Shown piece after piece: positions 36,528 to 47,833 of a stretch of DNA of 64,000 bases. Position 1 is the first letter of the stretch. Every line of letters starts with the position of its first letter. The notes beneath the pieces are model-generated. The model worked only from the letters and a program-made list of their open reading frames with translations, did not search any database and had not been told where the DNA came from. Source of the DNA: Spongiibacter tropicus DSM 19543 (GTDB lineage Bacteria > Pseudomonadota > Gammaproteobacteria > Pseudomonadales > Spongiibacteraceae); assembly GCF_000420325.1 (NCBI RefSeq), contig NZ_ATUS01000001.1, forward strand, positions 438,463-502,462, written 5' to 3'. Both the position numbers and the translations under genes were made by a program.

Positions 36528-38006
36528 ATGCAAATCAGCCTCAAGCCCTGTAAAGACCCCAGCACCCTGGCCAGCGACTGTCTGGTCGTCGTCTGTAACA
36601 CCCATTTTGGCGATGTCGCCAAAGCCGTAGACCAGGCCACGGAAGGCACGCTGTCGGCGCTGATTGAAAGGGGGGATTTCAAAGGCAAGGTAGGCAGCGC
36701 ACTGCTGCTGCCAGTGGTCAACGGGCTTCGCGCCAAACGCCTGCTGCTCATCGGTCGCGGCAGTAAAGACAGCATCAGCGACGCCGATTTCGACAAGCTG
36801 TTGACGACCATGATCAATACCCTCGACAAGCAGCAGGGTAAAGACGCCTGCGTGTTGTTCGATAACCTGCAGGTTGACGGCCGAAAACCGACGCAGCTTC
36901 TGCAGCGCTGCGCGCAACTGCTGGTTGCTGCACAGTATCGCTACACCGAAACACTGAGCAAACCCAAACCGGCCAGTACCCTGCGCCGGGTCACCCTGCA
37001 GGGCAGTAATACCGAAGCCAACCGTCAGGCGGTCGATCGCGGCCTTGCCGAAGGCTTGGGGGTGAATGTGGCCAAGCGCTTGGGCGACCTGCCGGGCAAT
37101 ATCTGCACCCCCGACTTCCTCGCCAAGGAGGCCCGCAAGCTGGGCCGCAAATATGAAGCGGTCAAAGTCAGCGTTCTCGATGAAAAGAAAATGCAGCAAC
37201 TGGGCATGGGATCACTACTGTCGGTATCGGCGGGCAGCGACCAGCCCGCACGCCTGATTGTGGTGGAGTACCAGGGCGGCAAAAAAGGCGATCAACCCCA
37301 TGTGTTGGTAGGCAAGGGCATCACTTTCGACACCGGCGGCATCAGCCTTAAGCCCGGTGCCAAAATGGATGAAATGAAATATGACATGTGCGGCGCTTCC
37401 AGCGTGATGGGCACCATGAACGCCGTCGCCGAAATGGGACTCAACCTGAATGTGGTCGGCATTATCGCCGCTGCAGAGAACATGCCCAGCGGCCGCGCCA
37501 CGAAGCCCGGTGACATTGTCACCAGCATGTCTGGCCAGACAATTGAAATCCTGAACACCGACGCGGAAGGGCGACTGGTGCTGTGCGACGCCCTCACCTA
37601 TGCCGGTCGTTTCAAACCCGCTTCGGTCATCGATATTGCCACCCTGACCGGCGCCTGCATCGTCGCACTGGGTAGCAAGGCCATTGGCCTGTACAGCAAT
37701 CAGGATGATTTCGCTCAGGAACTGCGCGACTGTGGCGAAGCCGCCCGAGACCGCGCCTGGCATATGCCACTGTGGGATGAGTACCAGTCCCAGCTCGACA
37801 GCAATTTTGCCGACATGGCCAATATCGGTGGTCCGGAAGCAGGCAGCGTCACAGCCGCCTGCTTCCTGTCTCGCTTCTGCAAAGACTACCGCTGGGCGCA
37901 CCTCGACATTGCCGGTGTCGCCTGGCGGATGAGTGGCTCCAAAGGCGCCACCGGTCGCCCGGTCGGCCTGCTGTGCCATTACCTGGAAAGCAAGGCGGCG
38001 AACTGA
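36528..38006 (+). CDS. pepA: Leucyl aminopeptidase PepA (M17)
   Basis: A cytosolic hexameric two-metal aminopeptidase releasing N-terminal residues; in E. coli it also binds DNA. It has 492 residues. The C-terminal catalytic domain holds the metal and substrate motifs VGKGITFDTGGISLKPG, YDMCGASSV and the signature NTDAEGRLVLCDALTYA. ATG at 36528 is preferred over a TTG six codons earlier. It heads a rightward set: pepA, holC, a small acidic gene and valS, the order also found in pseudomonads. Confidence 0.95.
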   Translation: MQISLKPCKDPSTLASDCLVVVCNTHFGDVAKAVDQATEGTLSALIERGDFKGKVGSALLLPVVNGLRAKRLLLIGRGSKDSISDADFDKLLTTMINTLDKQQGKDACVLFDNLQVDGRKPTQLLQRCAQLLVAAQYRYTETLSKPKPASTLRRVTLQGSNTEANRQAVDRGLAEGLGVNVAKRLGDLPGNICTPDFLAKEARKLGRKYEAVKVSVLDEKKMQQLGMGSLLSVSAGSDQPARLIVVEYQGGKKGDQPHVLVGKGITFDTGGISLKPGAKMDEMKYDMCGASSVMGTMNAVAEMGLNLNVVGIIAAAENMPSGRATKPGDIVTSMSGQTIEILNTDAEGRLVLCDALTYAGRFKPASVIDIATLTGACIVALGSKAIGLYSNQDDFAQELRDCGEAARDRAWHMPLWDEYQSQLDSNFADMANIGGPEAGSVTAACFLSRFCKDYRWAHLDIAGVAWRMSGSKGATGRPVGLLCHYLESKAAN

Positions 38007-38011
38007 GCACT

Positions 38012-38446
38012 GTGACCAGGATCGACTTCTATATTCTCAACAGCCCCTCACCGGAGGAGGCCCTGCTGTTCTGCTGTCGCCTGGCCGAAAAGGCCTGGCG
38101 CAGCGGTCACCGGGTGCTGATCCACAGCGACAACAGCGCCGCCACCGAGCAGCTCGACAAGCTGCTCTGGGACAGTCGCCCCAGCGCCTTTGTGCCCCAC
38201 TCTACCGACACCGGCGACGCAATCACCCTCTGCCATCCCGGTAACGGCAATACCCCGGCGGAGATGGGCGAGCACTGCGATGTGCTGATTAATACCTCCG
38301 CGCATCTGCCCGAGGCATTCAGCCGTTTCCGGCGAATGGCAGAAGTGGTGGTACAACAGGACAAGGCGCTGACCGCATCGCGGGAACGCTATCGTTTTTA
38401 CAAACAGCGCGGCTACCCGCTGCACAATCACCAGATTGCCTTCTGA
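38012..38446 (+). CDS. holC: DNA polymerase III subunit chi
   Basis: A clamp-loader accessory subunit that links the holoenzyme to single-stranded-DNA-binding protein. The 144-residue product has the chi pattern: IDFYIL at the N-terminus, CRLAEKAWRSGHRVLIHS, LDKLLWDSRPSAFVPHS and a C-terminal SRERYRFYKQRGYPLHNH. The start is GTG at 38012, six bases after the pepA stop, which matches the usual N-terminus. The location between pepA and valS is conserved. Confidence 0.92.
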   Translation: MTRIDFYILNSPSPEEALLFCCRLAEKAWRSGHRVLIHSDNSAATEQLDKLLWDSRPSAFVPHSTDTGDAITLCHPGNGNTPAEMGEHCDVLINTSAHLPEAFSRFRRMAEVVVQQDKALTASRERYRFYKQRGYPLHNHQIAF

Positions 38447-38455
38447 GGGCCGACC

Positions 38456-38797
38456 ATGCCGGATCCAGACAACCCCAATGTACCGCTGCTCAGCGAACTG
38501 GAAGCCCTGCAAACCCTGTTGAAGGAACAATCTGATCACGACGACATTCCGGTTCTGGATGATATTCTCGAGCCCTCTCCCCGGCTCGCCGAGCGCTTCG
38601 GAGAGTCGCTGGACGATGAGTTTGAAACCGAGGAATCGCCTGCCGACTGGGACGAGAATGACCACAGCCGCGAAGTGTTTCTTCAGGCGTTGATCGATGA
38701 TTTGCTGCCACAAATCGAAGCCGAGCTCCGGCAACGTCTGCTGAAGCTCGACCAGCAACTTCTCGAGCAGTGGTACCAACAGAGCCGCCGCCCCTAA
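38456..38797 (+). CDS. Small acidic protein of the holC-valS gap
   Basis: A 113-residue, strongly acidic cytoplasmic protein I cannot name. The N-terminal half is Asp/Glu/Pro-rich with a DIPVLDDILEPSP segment; the C-terminal third (HSREVFLQALIDDLLPQIEAELRQRLLKL) is a helical, leucine-rich stretch likely to form a coiled coil. It begins nine bases after holC. A small unknown gene occupies the same place in pseudomonads (from memory), which suggests a link to holC or DNA polymerase III, but no evidence shows this. Confidence 0.72.
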   Translation: MPDPDNPNVPLLSELEALQTLLKEQSDHDDIPVLDDILEPSPRLAERFGESLDDEFETEESPADWDENDHSREVFLQALIDDLLPQIEAELRQRLLKLDQQLLEQWYQQSRRP

Positions 38798-38801
38798 GGC
38801 T

Positions 38802-38831
38802 TTGCCCCGACAAGCAAAAACTCAGTATACT
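38802..38831 (+). promoter_or_regulatory. Candidate valS promoter
   Basis: TTGCCC (4 of 6) and TATACT (5 of 6) are separated by 18 bp, giving a leader of about 75 nt before the valS ATG. Confidence 0.5.
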
Positions 38832-38872
38832 TAGCCCCTTTTCTCGACGCTGCCGCCCTGGCGGTGTCGCGC

Positions 38873-38902
38873 TCAGCCAGTGCCAATTCAGCCAGTGCCA
38901 AT
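38873..38902 (+). repeat. Perfect 15-bp tandem duplication in the valS leader
   Basis: TCAGCCAGTGCCAAT occurs twice without a gap, ending 10 bp before the valS ATG and next to its ribosome site. Confidence 0.9.
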
Positions 38903-38912
38903 ACGGAAACCC

Positions 38913-41777
<2,865 letters not shown>

Positions 41778-41791
41778 TGCGACCCTGTTCA

Positions 41792-41824
41792 CGCCTTTTC
41801 GCCGCCATTTCGCGCGAAAAGGCG
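41792..41824 (+). terminator. Hairpin downstream of valS
   Basis: An 11-bp perfect stem, CGCCTTTTCGC with GCGAAAAGGCG, has an 11-base loop, 15 bp after the valS stop. There is no clear T-run, so a terminator or 3'-protecting hairpin is possible. Confidence 0.55.
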
Positions 41825-42073
41825 TAGACAAGCCTCGCGCAATCGTTATAGTAAACAGCAGTCTGGCACAACAATCCGATTTAGCGTGATGTTTGCATCG
41901 CTTTGCACAGCCCACCCAGCGTGGTTCCCGAAGCAGGCGGGCAGTTTAAAACTGTCGGCATCACCCTCCTATCCTTTCCCCCTTTTCACCCAAACTGCCT
42001 CAGTGATTGGCGCCAAACCGGCCGCCCCACTGAAGCTACTGCCCCACCCCGCCCATCATCAAGAGGATCTGTA
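41825..42073 (+). promoter_or_regulatory. Promoter and long 5' leader of the cold-shock gene
   Basis: TAGACA (41825-41830) and TATAGT (41847-41852) are 16 bp apart and match sigma-70 5 of 6 each. The start would be near 41859, leaving a leader of about 215 nt before the cold-shock ATG. Long leaders in cspA-type genes act as temperature-sensing RNA; here this is inference. Nothing else is coded in this 296-bp gap. Confidence 0.5.
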
Positions 42074-42283
42074 ATGAGCGAACGTGTAACCGGGACTGTG
42101 AAATGGTTTAACAACGCCAAGGGTTTTGGCTTTATCACGCGCAATGAGGGAGATGATGTATTCGTACATTTCCGCTCAATTCGCGGCGATGGCTACCGGA
42201 CGCTGGACGAAGGCCAGAGTGTCGAATTCAATCTGGTTGAAGGCCCGAAAGGCCTGCAGGCTGAAGACGTTCTGAAAGTCTGA
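42074..42283 (+). CDS. Cold-shock domain protein (CspA family)
   Basis: A 69-residue single cold-shock domain that binds single-stranded nucleic acid and melts RNA structure. RNP1 is KGFGFITRN and RNP2 is [10 protein letters not shown], both intact. ATG at 42074 has AGGA 7 nt upstream. Its TGA and the stop of the opposing kinase gene form one palindrome, TGATCA. The long leader suggests post-transcriptional control. A second, membrane-anchored cold-shock gene lies 4 kb away. Confidence 0.94.
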   Translation: MSERVTGTVKWFNNAKGFGFITRNEGDDVFVHFRSIRGDGYRTLDEGQSVEFNLVEGPKGLQAEDVLKV

Positions 42284-44860
42284 TCAGCCAGCATTCAGCA
42301 AGCGCTGCACCTCACCGCAAAGCCGTGAGGGCAACAAGGGATTGATGTACACCACGCCAGGTGGCGCGGTAACCGGTCCACCAGCGGGGCAAAGCTGCAG
42401 ACTGATCAATTTAACGGACTCCTGCTCCAGCGCTTCTGGCAAGGCATTGACGGCATCGCTGACAATCAGCGTTTTTGCCGCCGGGTTCAGTTTGACGGTG
42501 TCGATATGAGTCGCGTACCGGGCCCGCCACCCCTTCCGGCCCAATGCCGCCGACACCGCCAAGCGCAGGGTGTCGTTATTGATGACCACCCATAGGTGGC
42601 TGGCATCATGGTCTGGCAAGGCGGTCTCTGAATCCTCGCGCTCCTCGAAGCCGTCAATGGGGAGCAAAACCTTGAAGCAGCTTCCCTGCTGCTCAGCAGC
42701 ATCAACGCTGATCTCGCCCTCCATCAGCGACACCAGTTTTTCTGCGACCGCCAGCCCCAGACCGACGCCACCAAAGCGTCGACTATGCGAGCTCTCCGCC
42801 TGAACGAAAGGACGGAACATATCCCTGCCAATTTCCTCGGGAATGCCGACGCCGTTGTCGCGAATCTCAAACGCGACAGCAGCCCAGCCATGCTGATGTT
42901 TCTCCGACTCATTAACAGGGCGGGCAAGCAGTTCTATCTCCCCCCTGGGTTTGCTCTGAGCGGAAAATTTGATGGCATTTTCGAGCAGGGCAATCAGTAG
43001 CTGCCGCACACGCAAAGGGTCCAAACAAATACGCTCAGGCATGCAGGGATCGAGATTCAATATCAGTTGCTGACCATTGCTCATTACCTCATCCGCAAGC
43101 CCCAGCAAAACCCCTTCCAGATAATCTTGCAGCATAATCTGCTCGACCTGCAGGGTGACACTGCCAGTCTCGAGCATTGAGTAATCGAGCACCCGGTCCA
43201 ATATGGCCAGCAGCGACTGGGATGAACGACCAATGGTATCGAGCATCAATTTTTGCTCGCTGTTCAGCGGCGATCGCTGTAGCAGATCCGTCATTCCCAC
43301 AACGGCGTTCATCGGCGTTCTGAATTCGTGCCCGACTACCGACAGAAACGCCGACCTGGCTTTATTCGCCTGTTCCGCTTCAGCTTCCGCTGCTTCCAGC
43401 TTCATGCTCATCAGCCGCAGCCGATCTTCGACGCTGTGCTTATCTGCCGCCAGCTGCCGTGTGGTCGTTTTGGCAGCGGTAATATCGCCATGCACGCCGA
43501 CCATCCTGATCGCACGGCCATCGGCGTCACGCTTCACCGCCGCGCGGCAGCTGACGTCAACAATCGCGCCATCGCGGCGCTGTAATTGGTGTTCACAGGT
43601 AAAAAGCAGACTCTTGCTGCGCAGAAAATCTTTCATGATTTTCTTCAGCTTCCGCTGTTCTGGCTCGGGGATACAACTGAGCAGCACGCGTTTGGTATCG
43701 GACTCCGCGACATTGCCGCCGATCCCCACCATCGCCAGCCAGCCCGGACTGAGATACAGCTTGTCAGCGCGCATATCCCAGTCCCAAATACCGTCGCGCG
43801 ATGCCATCACCGCCAGGTCAAAGCGCTGTTGGCTATACAGAAACTGTTCGTGAAGCAGGTATTGGTCACCAACGTCCCGCAGTGTCACCAGCAGCCTTGG
43901 CCCCATGGGCCCGGCATCAAACCAGCTAAGCATCAGCTCCACCGGCACATCGCTGCCGGAATGGCTGACCATCATCAACTCCTGACCTTCCGCTTTCCCT
44001 TCAGCATCGCGCACATTGCGCAACAGGCGCTGGTATTGGGGTTGGAAGCGAGGGGAAATCAGACTCTCGATATCCCGCTGAGTAAGTTCTTCACGATCAA
44101 AGCCCAACAATTGTGAGGCGCTGTCGCTGACAGCACACAGCTTGCCCATATCATCGGCGATCAATACCGCGCCAGGAATCGCGGCCAGCATGCGCTGACA
44201 TCGCTGTCGCTCCTCGTGCAGGGCCTTATCCAAGGCCATTACCCGGCGACGCTTGCTGATAAGTAAAGGCACGGCAACCAATCCCGCCAACGCCATGAGA
44301 ACCAGCACACCCAGCAGCCAGAATTGCCGATTAAGTGCCGCCGACAAGGCGATTTCCGTATTGAGGACCGCGTCGGTATTTTGTTGCTGCAACAGCATCA
44401 GGCTATCGTTGACGGCCTGCTGGTCGAGCCTGGGATTCAATGGAAACTCGGCTGACTCGCCGATGCGATAGCCACCATACAGTGACAACAACGCTCCCAG
44501 CGTGGTGGTTGCGGCAGGATCTGCACCGGCGTCGCGCAGCGCGCCGAGAGATTGCTCCGCCTCGCGGAGCTGCTGCTGCAGACGCTGAAAATCGCCGAAC
44601 TCCGGACGAGCCAGTTCTTCATGGAAATGGCCAATCACGCCCCCCCGCTCAAGCAGGCGATCAAGCTGTTGAAAATGCTCGGCAAATGCCTGTTGCTCGA
44701 GGATGCGTGCCTGTATTTCAGACTTTGCTGACTGGTTGTAAAGACCTGCGACAATAGCAAAAACAACCCCCAGTACACAGACGACAGCAAGCGTCGCCAC
44801 CACCTTTCCGGCAATGCGATCAGCGAACACCCTTTCTAAACCGCCACAGCGGATTGTCAT
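42284..44860 (-). CDS. PAS-containing hybrid-like sensor histidine kinase
   Basis: An 858-residue membrane kinase. A helix (about residues 18-40), an extracytoplasmic helical sensor domain and a second helix near residue 190 are followed by two PAS domains, a coiled coil, HisKA with the phosphoacceptor in VVGHEFRTPMNAVVGM, and HATPase_c with LLENAIKFS, DNGVGIP and GGVGLGLAVA. The C-terminal 110 residues look like a receiver fold (LWVVINNDTLRLAVSAALG, then TLIVSDAV) but lack the usual acidic cluster and Lys, so are probably a pseudo-receiver. ATG at 44860 has a strong GGGGAGT; a longer frame lacks this. No cognate regulator is adjacent. Confidence 0.88.
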   Translation of the reverse strand: MTIRCGGLERVFADRIAGKVVATLAVVCVLGVVFAIVAGLYNQSAKSEIQARILEQQAFAEHFQQLDRLLERGGVIGHFHEELARPEFGDFQRLQQQLREAEQSLGALRDAGADPAATTTLGALLSLYGGYRIGESAEFPLNPRLDQQAVNDSLMLLQQQNTDAVLNTEIALSAALNRQFWLLGVLVLMALAGLVAVPLLISKRRRVMALDKALHEERQRCQRMLAAIPGAVLIADDMGKLCAVSDSASQLLGFDREELTQRDIESLISPRFQPQYQRLLRNVRDAEGKAEGQELMMVSHSGSDVPVELMLSWFDAGPMGPRLLVTLRDVGDQYLLHEQFLYSQQRFDLAVMASRDGIWDWDMRADKLYLSPGWLAMVGIGGNVAESDTKRVLLSCIPEPEQRKLKKIMKDFLRSKSLLFTCEHQLQRRDGAIVDVSCRAAVKRDADGRAIRMVGVHGDITAAKTTTRQLAADKHSVEDRLRLMSMKLEAAEAEAEQANKARSAFLSVVGHEFRTPMNAVVGMTDLLQRSPLNSEQKLMLDTIGRSSQSLLAILDRVLDYSMLETGSVTLQVEQIMLQDYLEGVLLGLADEVMSNGQQLILNLDPCMPERICLDPLRVRQLLIALLENAIKFSAQSKPRGEIELLARPVNESEKHQHGWAAVAFEIRDNGVGIPEEIGRDMFRPFVQAESSHSRRFGGVGLGLAVAEKLVSLMEGEISVDAAEQQGSCFKVLLPIDGFEEREDSETALPDHDASHLWVVINNDTLRLAVSAALGRKGWRARYATHIDTVKLNPAAKTLIVSDAVNALPEALEQESVKLISLQLCPAGGPVTAPPGVVYINPLLPSRLCGEVQRLLNAG

Positions 44861-45100
44861 TGATACTCCCCTGTCAGCTTCCCTGCGCAACACATTGCCA
44901 AGGGCTTTTTTGATATAAAGCATCATCCCTTGGGGCGTCCAACGATAGAATGCGTAATTCCACTAACGGGTGCCTCGCAAACAGTGCGTATTAACACCGT
45001 GTATAGTCAGCATTCTGCTTAAAATAGCTGAGCAATGGCCGGAGGCAAGAAGCCGTCCTCCCTCGCCCAAAAAACCAACATATATGACGAGGATATCGCT

Positions 45101-45943
45101 ATGTCTGCTCCCTACCGCGTGGCCCTGATTACCGGCTGCTCCAGTGGCCTCGGCGAAGCCCTGGCACGAGAATGCCTCGACCAGGGTTACCACGTTATCG
45201 CCACTGCAAGGCGCCCTGAGCATATTTCTCTCGACCACCCCCATTTGCACAAGCGAGCCCTGGACCTGAACGACGCTGAGCACCTCGCCGCCATGAGCCA
45301 ACAGCTTGTCGAGGAATTTGGGGAGTTAGCACTGCTGATCAACAATGCCGGTTACGGCTTGATGGGCCCCTTGCTGGAAGTGGACCCCAGCAAGCTTGCC
45401 GCACAGCTGCAGACTAACAGCATCGCCCCGCTGGAACTGGTGCAAAACCTGCTGCCGATGTTAAAGCGCGGCAGCACGGTGGTGAATATCGGCAGCGTTT
45501 CTGCGCATCTTGTCACCCCGTTCGCGGGCAGCTATTGCGCCAGCAAAGCCGCCCTGCACGCGCTGAGCGATGCCCTGCGGCTTGAGCTGGCCCCGTTCGG
45601 CATTCGCGTCATGGTCGTCAGAGCAGGTGCAATACGCTCACGCTTCGCCGACCGGGCCGAAACTGAACTCCAGACACCAAACGCGCAAAGCCCCTACGCC
45701 AGCCTGAGTGATGCCATTGCTGAACGGGCCCGCCTCTCCCAGAAAAGTGCCAGCGATGCCTCAGAGGTCGCACGGGACATTCTGGCCGCGGCACAACGGG
45801 ACAACTGCCCTGCCTACATTGGGGTCGCCAAAGGCAACCGTATGTTGTACCGCCTGAGCAAGCTGCCCGCTGAGCTGCGCGACCGCATTCTGAGCCGCCG
45901 CTTTGGCCTGAGTCGTCTCAGCGGCGACGAACTGCGCCGCTGA
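45101..45943 (+). CDS. Classical short-chain dehydrogenase/reductase
   Basis: A 280-residue NAD(P)-dependent oxidoreductase. TGCSSGLG (residues 11-18) binds the cofactor, NNAG is at 81-84, and the catalytic set is a Ser in IGSVSAH (S132 or S134), Y145 and K149 (YCASK). It resembles SDRs acting on lipids or retinol-like alcohols; the substrate is not evident. ATG at 45101 has AGGA 8 nt upstream. Monocistronic by position. Confidence 0.88.
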   Translation: MSAPYRVALITGCSSGLGEALARECLDQGYHVIATARRPEHISLDHPHLHKRALDLNDAEHLAAMSQQLVEEFGELALLINNAGYGLMGPLLEVDPSKLAAQLQTNSIAPLELVQNLLPMLKRGSTVVNIGSVSAHLVTPFAGSYCASKAALHALSDALRLELAPFGIRVMVVRAGAIRSRFADRAETELQTPNAQSPYASLSDAIAERARLSQKSASDASEVARDILAAAQRDNCPAYIGVAKGNRMLYRLSKLPAELRDRILSRRFGLSRLSGDELRR

Positions 45944-45952
45944 TGCTATAAT
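45944..45952 (+). promoter_or_regulatory. Extended -10 promoter (TGCTATAAT)
   Basis: A perfect TATAAT (45947-45952) carries the TGn extension and is followed by a GCGCG discriminator, right after the dehydrogenase stop. It would start transcription about 65 nt before the membrane cold-shock gene. No -35 is needed for this class. Confidence 0.7.
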
Positions 45953-46023
45953 GCGCGTTTTGCGGTATTGCTCAACAGCTTTGCAATGCCCTGTTTTTAT
46001 TAACGATTTGGTTTTTTATCCGC

Positions 46024-46422
46024 ATGCTTTTAACAATTAGACTGATCACCGCTGCCTTGCTTGCCGCTCTGGCGGTGTTTTCCTTATCACAACTGAATAT
46101 CGCCGTTACCAGCGCCCTGCCAGCGGCGGTTATCTTTGCGGCCATTTTAGCCGCCACGCTTGTCTCACCTCGCCTGCCCGCGCTGCTGGATGCGATGGCC
46201 AGCACTCGCGAACGCGGCACAGTCAAATGGTTTAATGTCAGCAAAGGCTACGGCTTTATCACCCGCGAGAATGGCGATGATGTCTTCGTTCACTTTCGCG
46301 CCATACGTGGAAAAGGCCGAGGACGTCGCAGCCTGATGGAAGGCCAGGTCGTGGAATTTGTGCTGACCGAAGGGGAAAAAGGCCCCCAGGCAGATGAAGT
46401 TGCGATTATCGACAAAGGCTGA
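46024..46422 (+). CDS. Membrane-anchored cold-shock domain protein
   Basis: A 132-residue protein with two hydrophobic helices (about residues 3-23 and 28-50) joined to a complete cold-shock domain (about 60-131), with RNP1 KGYGFITRE and RNP2 [10 protein letters not shown]. The RNA-binding domain should face the cytoplasm. No clear Shine-Dalgarno precedes the ATG at 46024, but the frame is hydrophobic and continuous, a consensus promoter stands upstream, and the internal ATG at 46195 also lacks a ribosome site. This is unlike ordinary Csp proteins, which are soluble. Confidence 0.82.
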   Translation: MLLTIRLITAALLAALAVFSLSQLNIAVTSALPAAVIFAAILAATLVSPRLPALLDAMASTRERGTVKWFNVSKGYGFITRENGDDVFVHFRAIRGKGRGRRSLMEGQVVEFVLTEGEKGPQADEVAIIDKG

Positions 46423-46436
46423 TTGCCAGTAGGGCA

Positions 46437-46673
46437 TCAGTAGTGTGGCGGGCGCTCCATTTGAGCGGCCAGCCCCGGCTCGCTGATTCCCCGCTCTTCC
46501 ATGGCGTCGCGCATCTGGCGACTCATACGGGCGAGCTGTTGCAGTTGCTGGCGCAGCAGCCGTATTTCGGCATCCTGCTCTGTTACCCTGATATCCAGCG
46601 CTGTCAGCAAATCTTCCTGAAAAGCGAGCTGGGTTTGAAGATCAATCATTTGTTGCTGCTCGTCAGCCGTCAT
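46437..46673 (-). CDS. slyX: SlyX family protein
   Basis: A 78-residue coiled-coil protein of unknown function, conserved in gammaproteobacteria and often near slyD/fkpA. Heptad-rich MIDLQTQLAFQEDLLTALD and the C-terminal signature ending PPHY identify it. ATG at 46673 follows an AGAGAG ribosome site. Divergent from the SUI1 gene. Confidence 0.9.
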   Translation of the reverse strand: MTADEQQQMIDLQTQLAFQEDLLTALDIRVTEQDAEIRLLRQQLQQLARMSRQMRDAMEERGISEPGLAAQMERPPHY

Positions 46674-46773
46674 CACCACTCTCTCTTTCTAAAGCTATGG
46701 AACACAGCGCTATCTGGATAATTCGGCGCTAGTATACCGATCCTGAACCTTTTTGCCCGGGAAGCTGAAGTTT

Positions 46774-47133
46774 ATGTCACGTCTTGTCTACTCCACCGAC
46801 CAGGGACGTCTCTGCCCTGAGTGCTCGCAACCCCAGTCCCAATGTCGCTGCAAGACACTGGAAAAACAAGCCGACGCGGAAGCACGTCGCGGCGACGGCA
46901 TCGTGCGCATCTTTCGCGAAACCAAGGGTCGCAAAGGGAAAGGGGTCAGCCTGGTGAAAGGACTGGATCTCGACGACGCTGCGCTTAAAAAACTCGGCAA
47001 GGAGCTCAAACAGAAGCTGAGCATCGGCGGCGCGGTTAAAGATGGCTGCCTGGAGTTTCAGGGCGACCAGCGCAGCGCACTAAAAACCTTGCTCGAAGCC
47101 AAAGGCTACACGGTTAAACTCGCCGGCGGCTGA
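46774..47133 (+). CDS. SUI1/YciH-type translation initiation factor homologue
   Basis: A 119-residue stress-response translation factor related to eukaryotic eIF1 (E. coli YciH). The N-terminal zinc-like site LCPECSQPQSQCRCK is followed by the SUI1 domain with ETKGRKGKGVSLVKGL and the C-terminal GDQRSALKTLLEAKGY. ATG at 46774 is preferred over an upstream frame extension by the family N-terminus (MSRLVYSTDQG). Confidence 0.92.
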   Translation: MSRLVYSTDQGRLCPECSQPQSQCRCKTLEKQADAEARRGDGIVRIFRETKGRKGKGVSLVKGLDLDDAALKKLGKELKQKLSIGGAVKDGCLEFQGDQRSALKTLLEAKGYTVKLAGG

Positions 47134-47159
47134 CACTCTCGCGACGGAGACCACATAAA

Positions 47160-47705
47160 TCAGTGGTCCGCAGAGACACCGCCATCCGAGGCAAACCATG
47201 CGGCTGAGGGATCGCTGAGGCAGTCTGCCCCCGTCGCCGCCCCGACAAACATTGGCCCCGTAAAATCGGTCCGGCTGGGGCGTATTTCATTCCAGTCCGC
47301 CACGATTTTACGGTAGCTGAAGCGCCACTCACCCTGTCGCTGCTCGTAGCGATCCAGATAGCGACCACCAACGACCAGCTCTTCCATCCCTTCCTCACCC
47401 GGATAACGGTGATAGGCCTGGCAATACACCTCACCCACCGCCGTGTCGCCGCTAATTTCAATCAGGTGATTGCTCACGGAATGCACCGTGGCCTCCATGG
47501 CTTCGAGCATCTCGGGTAGCCACGCAATGAAATCGCCAGCCAGCCCCTTAAACATCGCACCGTGGTCATCGATAGCATCGGGGTGGTAGAGCGCAGACAA
47601 AGCGGCGTAGTCTTTTCGGTCAATCGCCCGACAGTAACGCAGCACCAGGTCACGAATGGCCTCTCTCGCCTGGAGTTGCTGCAATACTTCACTCTCGCCT
47701 GCCAT
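47160..47705 (-). CDS. SnoaL/NTF2-like protein
   Basis: A 181-residue protein of the SnoaL_4 group (cone-shaped alpha+beta fold used by polyketide cyclases, dehydratases and small ligand-binding proteins). Seen: IRDLVLRYCRAIDRKDY, LYHPDAIDDHG with the conserved Asp/His positions, HSVSNHLIEISGDTA and GGRYLDRYEQRQGEWRFSYRKI. ATG at 47705 has AGGT upstream. The substrate is unknown; it is divergent from a VOC protein gene, 128 bp away. Confidence 0.85.
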   Translation of the reverse strand: MAGESEVLQQLQAREAIRDLVLRYCRAIDRKDYAALSALYHPDAIDDHGAMFKGLAGDFIAWLPEMLEAMEATVHSVSNHLIEISGDTAVGEVYCQAYHRYPGEEGMEELVVGGRYLDRYEQRQGEWRFSYRKIVADWNEIRPSRTDFTGPMFVGAATGADCLSDPSAAWFASDGGVSADH

Positions 47706-47833
47706 TGCTCACCTCTGCGGATCGATCAACTTTTTATACCAGCGCCCGAACATAGCACAGCACTGCCACGCGCCACACTCTTCCGGCGAGCAATCTGCTA
47801 GCCTTAGCGATCAACACAATAACGAGAGCAACT

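Noticed and set aside
38873-38902. CRISPR-like or iteron repeat before valS
   Set aside because: Only two contiguous 15-bp copies with no spacer; a simple tandem duplication.
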